From contig CP092880.1 in NCBI GenBank assembly GCA_030710605.1, positions 5,395,223-5,459,222 on the forward strand: DNA of 64,000 nucleotides, given 5' to 3'. This DNA is from Cordylochernes scorpioides (lineage: Eukaryota > Arthropoda > Arachnida > Pseudoscorpiones > Chernetidae). The notes beneath the pieces are model-generated. The model saw only the letters and a program-made list of their open reading frames with translations. It was not told the DNA's origin and did not search any database. The position numbers and the translations under genes were made by a program. Of the stretch, positions 34,547 to 44,849 are shown in pieces (position 1 is the stretch's first letter; every line of letters begins with the position of its first letter).

Positions 34547-34656
34547 GTCTACGGCCATACCAGGTTGAAAACACCGGTTCTCTTCCGATCACCGAAGTTA
34601 AGCAACGTCGGGCCCGGTCAGTACTTGGGAGGGGGAACACCGGGTGCTGTAGACTT
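34547..34656 (+). pseudogene. 5S rRNA pseudogene
   Basis: It reads as 5S rRNA from GTCTACGGCCATACCA to CCGGGTGCTGTAGACTT. The internal control region is recognisable (AGTTAAGCAACGTCGGGCCC, CAGTACTTGGGA). About 10 bases are missing after GGGAGGG, where functional 5S has the TGACCGCCTGGG arm, and there are point changes (CAGG for CACG near the start, CTCTTCCG for CTCGTCCG). A run of 20 T follows, which looks like a pol III terminator or an inverted A-tail. Only one copy is present, so it is a dispersed pseudogene or a 5S-derived SINE head. Confidence 0.8.
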
Positions 34657-35194
34657 CCTTTTTTTTTTTTTTTTTTATATTTAAAAATTTTAATAAAAAG
34701 TTTTTGACGTGACAACGTCTTAAATTAGGTCGCGGCTGGGAGTCACTTATGAAAAAGTGTAACGCCCGGTAACGTTACGATGAGTCACCGAACGAGAGTG
34801 CTGCGCGCGCAGCGATAGAGAATTAGGCGCATTGAATCGGCGCATGCTTGTCTCTGTCTTTGTCTTTCTCGAACGTTCTTGGCGTTGGAAAAACAAGAAA
34901 GCGTCATAATACAAGTTCACACGTGTGGTTAAAGTATCGTCAGCTGTGTCTGTAGTGAAAATGTGGAGTGCTTAGATTCGTCATTTACAACAACTACAAC
35001 AATAAAGGTAAATAATTGTACACTGATATTTCATTATCGTAAACTATGATTGATTGATTAATTGTTAGATTGACACAAAAGTTGAGAAACTGAGTTTATA
35101 GGTTATGTCATACTATTGATAAATGTTGATAGTGTTAAGTAAATTATTGGTTTAAAATTAATTAATTAATTAATTATTATTTTACAAATTTTAA
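34657..35194. other. GC-richer stretch upstream of the EEP ORF
   Basis: 34730-35010 contains CGCCCGGTAACGTTACGATG and GCTGCGCGCGCAGC (a perfect 14-bp palindrome). It could be a 5' end or promoter of the element or gene carrying the EEP domain. Not proven. Confidence 0.35.
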
Positions 35195-35475
35195 ATAGTT
35201 TCAAATTTATTTAGCAAAAATTTGAACCTTCGATCTGAATAAATGTTTTGATTTTCAAATTGATTCTTTAAAATTACAAATATTAAGAAAAAGTGGCAGA
35301 TATAAGAAAACCTTATTTAAACTGTGTTGAGCAAGAATTTTAACATCTAATTTAAGTAAATGTTTTAATTTTCAACTTCATCATTTACAATTACAAATTT
35401 TATTTAATTTCAAATGTATTTAGCAAAAATTTGAACCTTCGATCTGAATAAGTGTTTTGATTTTCAAATACCAAC
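35195..35475 (+). repeat. Spaced direct repeat upstream of the EEP ORF
   Basis: TTTAGCAAAAATTTGAACC and CTTCGATCTGAATAA occur near 35210 and again near 35418, about 208 bases apart, both ending GTTTTGATTTTCAAAT. The second copy runs straight into the EEP reading frame. Confidence 0.7.
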
Positions 35476-36009
35476 GCGGCTGGTGGAGTGGCGATCTATC
35501 GTAAATTATCATCGACATCTACGGCGGAAGTGTTCCAAGTTGCGATTACAGACGTAACTCGTGTCATTAAAACCAAGGGTGACATGTGCATGACTGAAGT
35601 TACTTGCTTCGCCGCTAATACTAGCTTCAAGTTTATACTCGGTGCTGTATATATTCATCCAGGAGCTAGTATGCAGGATATTGGAATGTTACTATGGCAA
35701 GGACTCGGTCCGTACATTCACAACAGCCAGTACGTGCCACCGTTCGTGCAAGTTGATTCTAGTATACCGATTCTTCTGTGTGGTGATTTTAACAAAAACG
35801 TAAAGCCTGACAACTCGTTTCTTAATTTCATGAAAAATACGTATAATCTTGATTGCGTATCAAACGTTTCTAAGTCAACTACGTTAAAAGGAACAACTAT
35901 CGACTTGACTTTCGCAAGACACATTACAGCAGAAACACTTCCTTTCATTTCATATTTCTCCTATCATCGTCCTATCCTCAACAAAATCACTCAAATAGGA
36001 ATTAGTTAA
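35470..36009 (+). CDS. Endonuclease/exonuclease/phosphatase-like domain, probably mobile-element derived
   Basis: Open frame of at least 173 codons ending at TAA 36009. There is no good ATG; the frame is open upstream from NTNAAGGVAIYRK and the first codon used is arguable. Motifs: ILLCGDFNKNV (GDxN of the EEP fold), then GTTIDLTFAR and ISYFSYHRPIL (the terminal S-x-H). Similar domains occur in Helitron-type elements and in uncharacterised arthropod proteins; that link is from general knowledge. The N-terminal QET part is missing, so this is either a last exon or a truncated copy. It is intact otherwise and less AT-rich than its flanks. Confidence 0.55.
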   Translation, partial: TNAAGGVAIYRKLSSTSTAEVFQVAITDVTRVIKTKGDMCMTEVTCFAANTSFKFILGAVYIHPGASMQDIGMLLWQGLGPYIHNSQYVPPFVQVDSSIPILLCGDFNKNVKPDNSFLNFMKNTYNLDCVSNVSKSTTLKGTTIDLTFARHITAETLPFISYFSYHRPILNKITQIGIS

Positions 36010-36225
36010 GTTTAAGTTTACATGTACAATGTTTTAGTAAACAAAATATATTTCTATAGTTAAAATTTGTGCAATTCTTATTTTCATTCAATTCCTTGTT
36101 CCTATTGTGCAATTTAATTATATTCATATCAATAAATATTCTACCGTTGTCACGTAAAATCTTCGCCCGTAAAACCGACTTTACAGGCAACCATTGTTTT
36201 TTTATTTTTTTTTTATATTTACAAA

Positions 36226-36302
36226 TTTCAATAAAAAGTCATCTCCAGATTGTACAACTAAAATTTCTAATTGCTTGCACTATTTTTCAGAATAAATATA
36301 AA
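36226..36302. mobile_element. Half copy of the 8.2-kb fold-back
   Basis: AAAAAGTCATCTCCAGATTG and TTGCTTGCACTATTTTTCAG. Strongly diverged. Confidence 0.4.
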
Positions 36303-36369
36303 CTAATTGTTTATTTTTAATTATTCCATAATTAGCAAAATACATCTCCGTGATTAATCAAGAAAAGCT

Positions 36370-36412
36370 AACCATGTACGAGTTTCGGGCTGTTGGCCCT
36401 CATCAGCGTGGT
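36370..36412 (-). ncRNA. Hammerhead-type self-cleaving ribozyme motif
   Basis: Minus strand: ACCACG (stem I), CUGAUGA, stem II GGGC-CAACA-GCCC (four perfect pairs), GAAA, minimal stem III AC-UC-GU, GUA cleavage triplet, then CAUGGU, which pairs back with stem I except for one mismatch. The core is canonical. It has the same layout as the 12.3 kb motif but different helices, so paired positions have changed while the core stayed. Confidence 0.8.
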
Positions 36413-36550
36413 GCAGGCTGTACCTCAGTGACCAAACAAACTGGTCAGGGGATGCCTTCATTCATTTATCCCCTTAATTCAAGAACAATTTCACTTTTTA
36501 CTATATTTTTACCTTCTTCAAATATTAGTTTCACACTGTGTGAAAATATC

Positions 36551-36622
36551 AGTGTGGTGTACTTACAGTAAAAGCAGTCGCTAACTACCCTTGATTATCA
36601 TGGCCTGTACCACGTGTACTAG
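36551..36622 (+). mobile_element. SINE-t 3' fragment
   Basis: GTGGTGTACTTACAGTAAAA to GTACCACGTGTACTAGG. Confidence 0.7.
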
Positions 36623-36675
36623 GAATAAACAAACAAAAAAAAGGATATCAAGTTGTGACCCTTGATGGTGCTTGT

Positions 36676-36962
36676 TTGACAACCACCATGACTGGGTGAA
36701 GTAGAATGTCTTTGTCATTAAGACTGGGAGCACTACTCAGTGGCAGGCCGACTTAGCTCCAAAAGAAATGGCCGCCTCTGACATGAGGAACAGACACCAT
36801 GTGCAGCTGCTCCTAACATGGAGTACAAACGCTGCTCATCCTGTATCCCTGGATCAGGAGCCCTTACAGGGTACTATCAGCCGGGCCAGCTGATCCCAGG
36901 TTTTTTAGTGAGCTTGTTACTGCTCCCCCTCCTCCTTTTTCATCCAGGCTTGGGACAGGCAA
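36676..36962 (+). repeat. Family D dispersed repeat
   Basis: Long copy, from GACTGGGTGAAGTAGAATGT to CATCCAGGCTTGGGACAGGC. Confidence 0.65.
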
Positions 36963-37087
36963 TCTTATTACCTTATGTTTATAATATGCTGTTGTTGTTG
37001 TTGTTAGTGTCCATCAAGTTGAGTCATACCGTGGCTAAATAGACAAATATTCTTTTTGATCTGTTATTGACCATCACTCATTGTTCG

Positions 37088-37400
37088 GGGGGGGGGGGGG
37101 GGTTCGGTGGAAGGCTGGTTAAACCGTTTGGTTTTCGACCACTACGACCCGGGTTCGATTCCCGCATTGGACACTTTTTTCTGTTAAAAAAAAAATGCTC
37201 CAATGGCCCCTCGATTCTTGCAAAAGTCCAACCCCACCAGCGAGTGCAAGTAACCAAACGGGGCTCTGGCACATTTGTAAATGCAAAGTCGAACTGCTTT
37301 CACATGTGTAGACATGTGGTGCGCTTACAGTAAAAAGCAATCGCTAACTACCCACCATGATTATCATGGCCTTTACCACGTGTACTAGGGATAAGCAAAA
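37088..37400 (+). mobile_element. SINE-t copy, complete
   Basis: A run of 15 or more G replaces the 5' end. The pol III-like head GGTGGAAGGCTGGTTAAACC with B box GGTTCGATTCC follows, then the body and GTACTAGGGATAAGC with an A-tail. Confidence 0.8.
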
Positions 37401-37645
37401 AAAAACCTCATTGTTCATTTAGTGAATTTCTGTAGTTTTCTTGACCTCTTCCAGCCAGCTCATTGCAGATCTTCCTCTCTTCTCCTACAATTTTTCCTAC
37501 CATCAACATATTTTCTAAACCATTTTCTCTCATTATGTATGAACACAGAACATGGGGATCCTTCAGTAGAGAATATTCATAACTGTAACTTGATCATACC
37601 ATCCAAATTCTCTTCTTCGTCTTTCTTATCTCCACTCAATCATGA

Positions 37646-37790
37646 CTGGGTGAAGTAGAATGTCTTTGTCATTAAGACTGGGAGCACTACTCAGTAGCAG
37701 GCCACTGACTTAGCTCCAAAAGAAATGACCGCCTCTGACATGAGAAACAGACACCATTTGCAGCCACTCCTAACATGGAGTACAAACGCT
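37646..37790 (+). repeat. Family D repeat, 5' half
   Basis: GACTGGGTGAAGTAGAATGT to ACATGGAGTACAAACGCT, about 1 kb after the 36.7-kb copy in the same orientation. Confidence 0.65.
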
Positions 37791-37852
37791 CCAAATTCTA
37801 TAAATTCACAAGTTTTTCATATCTCCATTTTATTTTATCCATAATTATATAT

Positions 37853-38034
37853 ACAGTAGAACCTCCCTGTAAAGGACAACACCTAATTGCAGAGCCAAAG
37901 TGTTCTTTGGGGAGAGGTATCCTCTTAACGGAGAGTTCCTGAATAGTAAAAATGGTAATTTTGTAAATGAAAACTGTCCTTTGTAGAGAGGTGTCCTCTA
38001 GTGTGAGTGTCTGCTAAAGGGAGGTTCAACTGTA
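37853..38034. mobile_element. Tc1-type MITE
   Basis: TACAGTAGAACCTCCCTGTA to GGAGGTTCAACTGTA, an almost intact copy with TA at both ends. Confidence 0.75.
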
Positions 38035-38079
38035 TTTGAACAAAAAAAACTTCTTTTATACATATGCACTCAGTGAAAA

Positions 38080-38118
38080 TTATCTTGAGTAAAACCCGGC
38101 ATTGTCCGGGTCATTCAA
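38080..38118 (+). mobile_element. Helitron-like 3' end, followed by a second one
   Basis: AAACCCGGCATTGTCCGGGT, CATTCAACTAG, T. A second terminal CATTCAGCTAG lies at 38333-38343, directly at the breakpoint of a SINE copy. Confidence 0.5.
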
Positions 38119-38144
38119 CTAGTTTTTTTTTTTAATTATCCCTA

Positions 38145-38336
38145 GTACACATGGTACAGGCCATGATAATCATGGTGGGTAGTTAGCGACTGCTTTTACT
38201 GTAAGCACACCACATGTCTACACATTTGAAAAGCAGTTCGACTTTGCACTTACAAATATGCCAGAGCCCCGTTTGGTTACTTGCACTCGCTGGTGGGGTT
38301 GGACTGTTGCAAGAATCGGGGGCCATTGGAGCATTC
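38145..38336 (-). mobile_element. SINE-t copy truncated at its head
   Basis: CTAGTACACATGGTACAGGC to GGGGCCATTGGAGCATT, where it changes abruptly into a Helitron-like terminus. Confidence 0.7.
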
Positions 38337-38343
38337 AGCTAGT

Positions 38344-38696
38344 GAAATAATAAAATAATTTGATATTTGATATGTAATAGCTTGAGCCCTTTAACTACAC
38401 ACAACAGATTTGACTCAGTGTGAGGTATAACCTGGACTCCTGGAGCATACAGAAGTTATGCAAATCATGGGGAAGATTGTAATAATCAACATCACCCATT
38501 TACCAGAAGTGAAAATACCGGAACATTTGTTTCACAGGTGGGAAACTGATTCATAATGAGAAGGCTTTTCTCACAGATACAAAAACAACTAAGTAATCGG
38601 TAGAATTAGGTATAACACACGCTCCTTTAGCATTAAATAAATACATTACTTCAATATGTAATAGCTCAGGTCCTTTGACTATATGCAATACTCAGT
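38344..38696. other. No gene recognised
   Basis: AT-rich, nothing seen. Confidence 0.45.
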
Positions 38697-38967
38697 GTAG
38701 AGGTCAGTGGAAAGATGGTCTAAACCATTAGTTTTCGACCGCTACAATCCGGAATTTTTTTCTAATTAAAAAGAATGCTCCAATGGCCTCCAATTCTTAT
38801 AAAAACCCAACCCCACCAGCGAGTGCAAGTAATCAAACAGGGCTCTGGTACATTTGTAAGTGCAAAAATCAAACTGCACATATGTAGAAATGTGATGCAT
38901 TTAGAGTAAAAGCATTTGTTAACTACTTACCATGATTATCATGGCCTGTACCATGTGTACTAGGGAG
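38697..38967 (+). mobile_element. SINE-t copy, diverged
   Basis: GGTCAGTGGAAAGATGGTCT through to TACCATGTGTACTAGGG. The B box is damaged (part of the head between GACCGCTACAATCCGG and TTTTTT is lost). Confidence 0.75.
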
Positions 38968-39088
38968 GATATTATAATAATAAGTGTAAGGGTAAAGATA
39001 TCATTCACTGTCATGTGTCACATAGACAGTTGGATAACCTTCCTATTCCTATATAGCAATATGGCGTCGTTATATTGACAACATTGTA

Positions 39089-39490
39089 TTAGATAATAAA
39101 AAGGCATATATTGAACACAAGGTAATAAGACCAAATAAATAAATAGTGTGTGATGTTTCGGTAACAGCATTGTTATCAAAACGTCACACACTATATATTT
39201 ATTTGGATTTGGTCTTATTACCTTGTGTTTATAATCTATAATCCAAATTGTGCCTTATCAAGCATATATTGGATTTAATAACAGATTTATTTGCCAATAT
39301 TTCAGTTGGCTGAATGCCAACCTTTATCAAAGCATTACATTTTTGTATACTCTAATTTATATGCTTTGTAATACAACAATGTAATGCTTTGATAGAGGTT
39401 TGGCGTTCAACCAACTGAAATAGTGGCAAAATAAATCTTTTATTAAATCCAATATATGCCTTTTTATTATCTAATGGATTAAATATGGAT
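39089..39490. mobile_element. Family C fold-back carrying a family H insertion
   Basis: TTAGATAATAAAAAGGCATA at the left and CCTTTTTATTATCTAA at the right are inverted copies. Family H is at 39114-39261. Confidence 0.7.
39114..39261. mobile_element. Family H fold-back retroelement, 10-bp target duplication
   Basis: 148 bp, from AACACAAGGTAATAAGACC to TTGTGCCTTATCAA. It is flanked by GCATATATTG at 39104-39113 and 39262-39271. The target is a family C element, so the order of insertions is clear (C first, H later). Confidence 0.8.
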
Positions 39491-39639
39491 TGCTCTATTT
39501 TCAAAATATTTTTTTGTATCTGTTCTGAAAACCAATCAAAGAACACAAATTGTAGGAGTAAAGAGAAAGAATGAAACATGGGTATATAAGCACTGCTAAA
39601 ATTTATTAAGAACAAAAACAAAACCACACTCTATACACA

Positions 39640-42414
39640 AAGTAACATTTCCACCAAAAGTTGAGGATGAAGGGAGGAGGGGAAAAAAAGATATAATGTT
39701 ATTTGATTATCATTCAGAGCAAAGATACTTCTCTTTGTAACACAACCAAACCCACAAGAAAGATACAAAGAAGAATTGTAAATAATAGAGATATTTATAA
39801 CACAAACAGATTTTTTATAAAAACAAATTATATCATATATATATTAAATAGCATTTTTCCACAATATATATATAAATTTATATTTCTTTATTTATATAAA
39901 TAATATAATGTTTTTTTTAATAATAATAAAATTAACGGTATATATATAAAGGCAACTTTTAATATAAAAGAGCCCTTTTTTTGTATATATATATATATAT
40001 ATGTAGTAATTATTCACAAAATAGAAAATATTACAAAAAAAAAAGAAAAAAAACTTAATACAACAATTAACTATATTGATTAGAAGTTTTTTAAGGGAAA
40101 AATGGGGAGGTAGGTGTATCTGTGTTGTCTTTGTAGTAATAATAATAAAAAACTTACTTCAAACACCCGCATTGATAAACATACTAACAAAAAAACAAAC
40201 AAAAGAGAGGAAGAAGATGAAAAACAATAGGGACACCAAAATATATGAAAAAGAGGCCAGAAATCTGATTAAAAATAAACATAAGTTGGGATTATATAGA
40301 TTTGACAAAGGATGGTAAGAAAAAAAAAAATCTCTCTTTGCGAGAGAAAGATAAGATTGAAGAAAAAAAGAAAGAAACGTAGTTGAAACAATATTTAAAA
40401 AAAGGAATTTTTAATATATACTGAAGTGTAGTAATGTAAACCAGATTGTACTGAAGGGATACGTGAACTGAGATAGAAAAAAAAAACTCTCTCTGCAAGA
40501 GAGATAAGATTGAAGAAAAAAAAGAAAGAAACGTAGTTGAAACACTAGAAAAAAAGGAATTTTTAATATATACTGAAGTGTAATAATGTAAGCCAGATTG
40601 TACTGAAGGGATACATGAATAGATAAAGAAAAGGAAAAAAGGAAGGAGGAGTCAGCAAAATAACAAATATCTTGGTTTGAAAGGGAAGACGTTTATATCT
40701 TGGTTGGCACATCTAGAGATAATCTAGGGGGTCAAGTTTACGGAGTACATTATACTCAAGTTGGGCAATCAATACAGTTGAATTGATTTAAAGTAAAGGA
40801 TATAATAAACAGTGGAAATGGTGTGGACAATTCCAATACAATAGATCAACCTTGTTTAACACATAGCAGTTTATATTTTGGAACCAAGAGTGTGTGTGGG
40901 GGAAAGTAAAGAAGTGTGTTTATGAATATGGGTAAAGTTGGGTAGAGTTTGGTAAGGGTTTGGGGAGAGAGATATATATATAAAAATAGAATCTCATTTT
41001 GTCTTCTTAGATAAGATAGACATTTGCCTGGTATAACAAACAGCTTTGATAAGGCAACTAAAAAGAAAAAGAAAAAGTAAAGAAAAACATAACAGAAAGA
41101 ATCTAATCTCTCTTTAGATCAAAAAATAGATTTTTCTGTTAAAAGATGATCAACAAAGTGGAGCAAAAAGATTTTCCATTGAGCACCTCACAGTTGGATT
41201 ATCACATTTGCGGTGGTTTGGTTTTTTTGGCATTGAGGATGGAATGCATGAAGAACATACAACTCTCATTTAATAGGATGGAATTCTTACAAAATGGTAA
41301 AAATGTAAAGATAGATAGATAGATAGGTTTTCAATGCCTTTCAACACCGCACGCCAACAAAGCCCACACAATTATTGTCATCATCTTAGGGTGTAAGAGA
41401 TGGGAAAAGGAAAAATAACACTCACCTCTTTTTAAATTTCTTACACAAAAAAAAGAAAGAAAAAAACACAAAAAGTTTCAAAATTTCTCTATCTTTTTTT
41501 ACTTTAAAACTTTTTCTTTTAATCTGAGATAAGAAAAAAAAATCAATATATAATAATAAAATTTTAATTAATAATAAAAAAAAAAGTTATTTGACAAAGC
41601 TAAAACACTTTTTCATAAAGAAAACTAAATAATTAAAAAAATATATATGCTAATAATAAACCCATCTTTTCATTAGAAAAAAAAAAAAAATATTGGGAGG
41701 GTGGTGGAAAAAAACTTTTAGAGAAATATAACGGTTTACGTCGTCGGAAAGCTGCTGCCCAATATCACAGATGGAAGGGGGTGGTCCGGTGACTAGAGAA
41801 GAGGGAACCAGGTCTACTGCCCTCCATATTGGCAGTTCCTTTCTTAATACTGTGTGTCCTTCGACAAATTGCTTTGAGAAAGATGGACGTTTTTTTTTAC
41901 AATCTGGGTAGTTAGGTAGGTAGGGGAGAGAAATGGGGGAGGTTTTCCTTGTCTAGATCAATAATAATAATTATAATAATTAAAAAAAGTAAGAGTTAAA
42001 AGAATGGAAGGAGCTGGATAAAAAATTGTAAATAGAGACAAGTATATATATATATATATGCTTTTTGTATGTATAGAATGGAAAAATAGAGTCTTTGCGC
42101 ATGTGTTTTTTTTTTTTTTTTTTTCAACTTTTGAGGGTTTTTTTCTCCCTTCTGAATCAGCACCAGAGCTACAACCTGATATTTTTTTCTTCTTTCAATC
42201 TTTGTTTGTTTTTAAAAAATAGCGATAGAGGCACAGAACATTTGAGTGAGCAGTGGTGCTGATATCAGCCGTGCCCCCCTGATCACCGAGGGAGGGAGGG
42301 AAGAGCAACGCTGGGGGGGGAAAAAGATGGAAGAAAAAACAGCTCTGGTGTCGTCGATGGAACAGAGAGGAAGGATATGGAGCCTGGAGGCTGGTATAAA
42401 AATAAAGGAGTGAT
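39640..42414 (-). other. Probable 3' UTR and downstream flank of FBXO33
   Basis: After the FBXO33 stop codon, about 2.8 kb is free of the window's repeat families. On the plus strand it is A- and purine-rich (T-rich on the gene strand), with GATA tracts near 41310 and an internal direct duplication. Candidate AATAAA signals on the gene strand occur, for example at the plus-strand TTTATT near 39889. The absence of insertions fits a constrained UTR. The end of the transcript cannot be fixed from sequence alone. Confidence 0.45.
40315..40625. repeat. Direct duplication of about 155 bp in the FBXO33 3' flank
   Basis: Two adjacent copies start with an A-run and CTCTCT...GAGAGA and pass through AAACGTAGTTGAAACA and AATTTTTAATATATACTGAAG to GTACTGAAGGGATAC. 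One begins near 40320 and the other near 40478. They differ by a few substitutions and small gaps, so the duplication is not brand new. Confidence 0.75.
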
Positions 42415-43330
42415 TTAGGCTCGAGGCCAGGCTTGGTCGGCCAACAGAGGCCCCAGGGGGTCTGGCAGGGGGGTGGAGGCTGGCACGGGGGCCCAGGGAC
42501 GGCCCAGACACCGGGAGATCTCCTGACAGGCACCGTCTGGTGGCCAGCAGCACACCAGGCAAGTTTCAGGCACCACCAGCTCCCGCAGGCCGGCTCCCCT
42601 CAGGCGGGCAATGCCCACAATATCATGCAGGCTGATCTCGTACCCGACTAGACGGATGGAATGGAGGTTGGAACATCTCCAGGCCAGGATGACGAGAGGG
42701 TTCTCCGCCCCATCCTGGTTGAGACAGTAGTTGGTAGGCTGGAGGTCCTCAGCTAGAGCGTCCTCCAGGTGGAGGGACTGCAGAGTGGGGCAGTGGAGGG
42801 TGGCCAGAAGTTCCAGGAAGAGGGGACTGAGCAGGCTGTAGAGGGAGCGAAAGTGGGTAAGGGGCATGGCAGGGTGGAGCAGAGCGTGGGGGGCAGAGGA
42901 GGCTTGCAGCAGGGAGAGGGCAACCTGGAGGCCAGGACTGTGGTCCCGCAGCAACTGCCAGGCCTGGTCCGAGGTACCCGGGCCAAGCCCCGGCCCCTGC
43001 AGGTGGAGGGAGAGCTGGAGCAGGGGGCGGCGGTGAGGCTGGGCCAGAGCAGCTAACAACCCGTCCGACACTTGCTCCATGTCTAAGCTGAGCCGGCTGA
43101 GATGGCAGAAGGGCTCCAGACTGCCAGCCCCCAGCAGCTGGGGGAAACACACCTCAGGGTCCTCCCGCACACTGGCCAGGTGCAGAGACTCCAGAGACTT
43201 GGCCTGACATTCCCCAAGAGCAGCCAACAACACCTCCCCATGTTCCACCACCAGCTGCTCCACAAACCCCAGTGCCACGTGCCGCAGTCTCTGAGCTGTG
43301 TGAAATATCTTAACAAGTGGGGGGACCAAC
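42415..43330 (-). CDS. FBXO33: FBXO33-like F-box protein, terminal coding exon
   Basis: Last coding exon. The acceptor is TGTGTGCAG at 43339-43331 behind a T/G-rich tract. The exon begins with one base that completes the codon left split by exon 1, giving Q, and continues LVPPLVKIFHTAQRLRH. It runs 916 bases to a TAA at 42417-42415. Spliced length is 1371 bases (456 residues plus stop), against about 555 in human FBXO33. The C-terminal PLVILAWRCSNLHSIRL...IARLRGAGLRELVV...GRPWAPV matches the conserved FBXO33 tail (PLVLLAWRC..., IARLRGSDL, GQPWHAV). Leucine-rich repeat-like strands (LESLHL, LQSLHLEDAL) are visible between. GC content is far higher than in exon 1 or the intron, so several long antisense and shifted ORFs here are shadows. 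An extra middle exon cannot be excluded, but none is needed. Confidence 0.85.
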
Positions 43331-43788
43331 CTGCACACATAGGGATACATTTACCACATACTCACACACACACAATTTATACATAGTATAGTAGAACATC
43401 CCTTGGCAGAGCTGACTGCTACAGGGCGCGTCCCCAGGTGGCGGATAGGGGAACAACCTTCAGATATGAAGGCCAGCTGTGAAACAAGCAGAATAACTCT
43501 GACAAATAAGCAGTCGCGGACCAACAGCAGCATTGTTAGAAGAGGAGAAAGACCTCTTTAAAAATCCTGACTTCAACTGACCCAGTTGATGGACCTCAGC
43601 AAGGGTCCCACTACAGGGATACGGAGGAGCTGCGTCTGTACTCATGTTAGAGTCTGCAGCAAAGGCGTCTGCTTCCATGTTAGGAACGGCCTCAAACTAC
43701 AGGCAAAGTCAGACTTTCACCAAAGTGTGCCTGGATCATGGTGCCATGATCAACAAAAGCTGCACCTCTACACCCCATTCCAACAACA

Positions 43789-43973
43789 GTAGAACATGCT
43801 CCATGAGAGGACACTTGCGCTAGAGGACACCTCTCTACAAAGGACAGTTTTCATCCCCAAAATTACCATTTTTACTATTTAGAAACTCTTGGGTAAGAGG
43901 ACACCTCTCCCTAAAGACACTTTGGTTCTGCAATTAGGTGTTGTCCTTTACAGAGAGGTAGTTCTACTGTATA
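43789..43973. mobile_element. Tc1-type MITE
   Basis: CAGTAGAACATGCTCCATGA to GGTAGTTCTACTGTA, in the FBXO33 intron. Confidence 0.7.
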
Positions 43974-44021
43974 TACATCTTCTTTCTTATCTCCACTCAA
44001 TCATATCAGGGTATCAAGCGG

Positions 44022-44310
44022 GGGGGTCGGTGGAAAGCTGGTTAAACCGTTTTGTTCTCGACCACTATGACCCAGGTTCGATTCCCGCATTGGACACTTT
44101 TTTCTGTTTAAAAAAAAAATTTTTTTTTTAAATGCTCCAGCGAGTGCAAGTAACCAAACGGGGCTCTGGCACATTTGTAAGTGCAAAGTCAAACTGCTTT
44201 CACATGTGTAGACATGTGGTGCACTTACAGTAAAAAAGCAGTCGCTAACTACCCACCATGATTATCATGGCCTGTACCACGTATACTAGGGATAAGCAAA
44301 AAAAAAAAAA
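44022..44310 (+). mobile_element. SINE-t copy
   Basis: Head GGTCGGTGGAAAGCTGG and GGTTCGATTCCCGC, with an internal deletion of the GGCCATTGG block, ending in an A-run at 44299. Confidence 0.8.
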
Positions 44311-44319
44311 GGGGGTATC

Positions 44320-44545
44320 AAGCTTGTAAAGCTCAAGATGATGTCTGTACTGGGATGAGTAGAACTTATTAATGGATGAGTCAATACAGTCAATAATGTA
44401 GTTTGGGGTTACAGGTTGACACTTAGTACATAGTGGGAAAACCTTGCAACCATTCTGAAAAGTCATTGTCTGTAAATGACCAGACTTAAGTCTGGAAATC
44501 AAAGACTGTTGTTCTCTTGGGAGGACAGAACTTGTCCCTCCTGCT
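44320..44545 (-). mobile_element. LINE 3'-end fragment (CCHC box)
   Basis: The minus strand reads LISRLKSGHLQTMTFQNG, then FPLCTKCQPVTPNYIIDCID, the same C-terminal box as at 6.4 kb and 44.9 kb. It starts inside a copy of SINE-t. Confidence 0.7.
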
Positions 44546-44849
44546 CTGTACCAGTCATATAGCATATACATATTATACTTATATGAAGAATATAGACTGG
44601 GACCAACTCTCTCAGACTTTGAACACACATAAAGGTTTATTACAACATATTACACATACGCTCCAAACCAAATATATTTGCAAAAGGTTTATTACAGTCA
44701 TGTTTTATCATGCCAATGGATCTGCAAAAGTGTGCACAACATGTATAAATTCTTGAGTTTCATAAAAAAAAAACTTATAACTGTAGATGGGAAGAATTTC
44801 TCTCTCTATGGGAGGAATTATCTGCATTGTGTGAAAGCTCTCTTCTTCT

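Noticed and set aside
34404..34715. 103-codon minus-strand ORF
   Set aside because: It runs through the antisense of the 5S pseudogene and its T-run.
37105..37180. tRNA gene
   Set aside because: A and B boxes are present, but the cloverleaf does not close and the same sequence recurs as the head of many SINE copies.
42195..43386. Long ORFs in other frames and on the plus strand (for example 42749-43150 and 43102-43386)
   Set aside because: Shadows of the GC-rich FBXO33 exon. Only the minus frame 43330-42415 matches a known protein and splices in phase.
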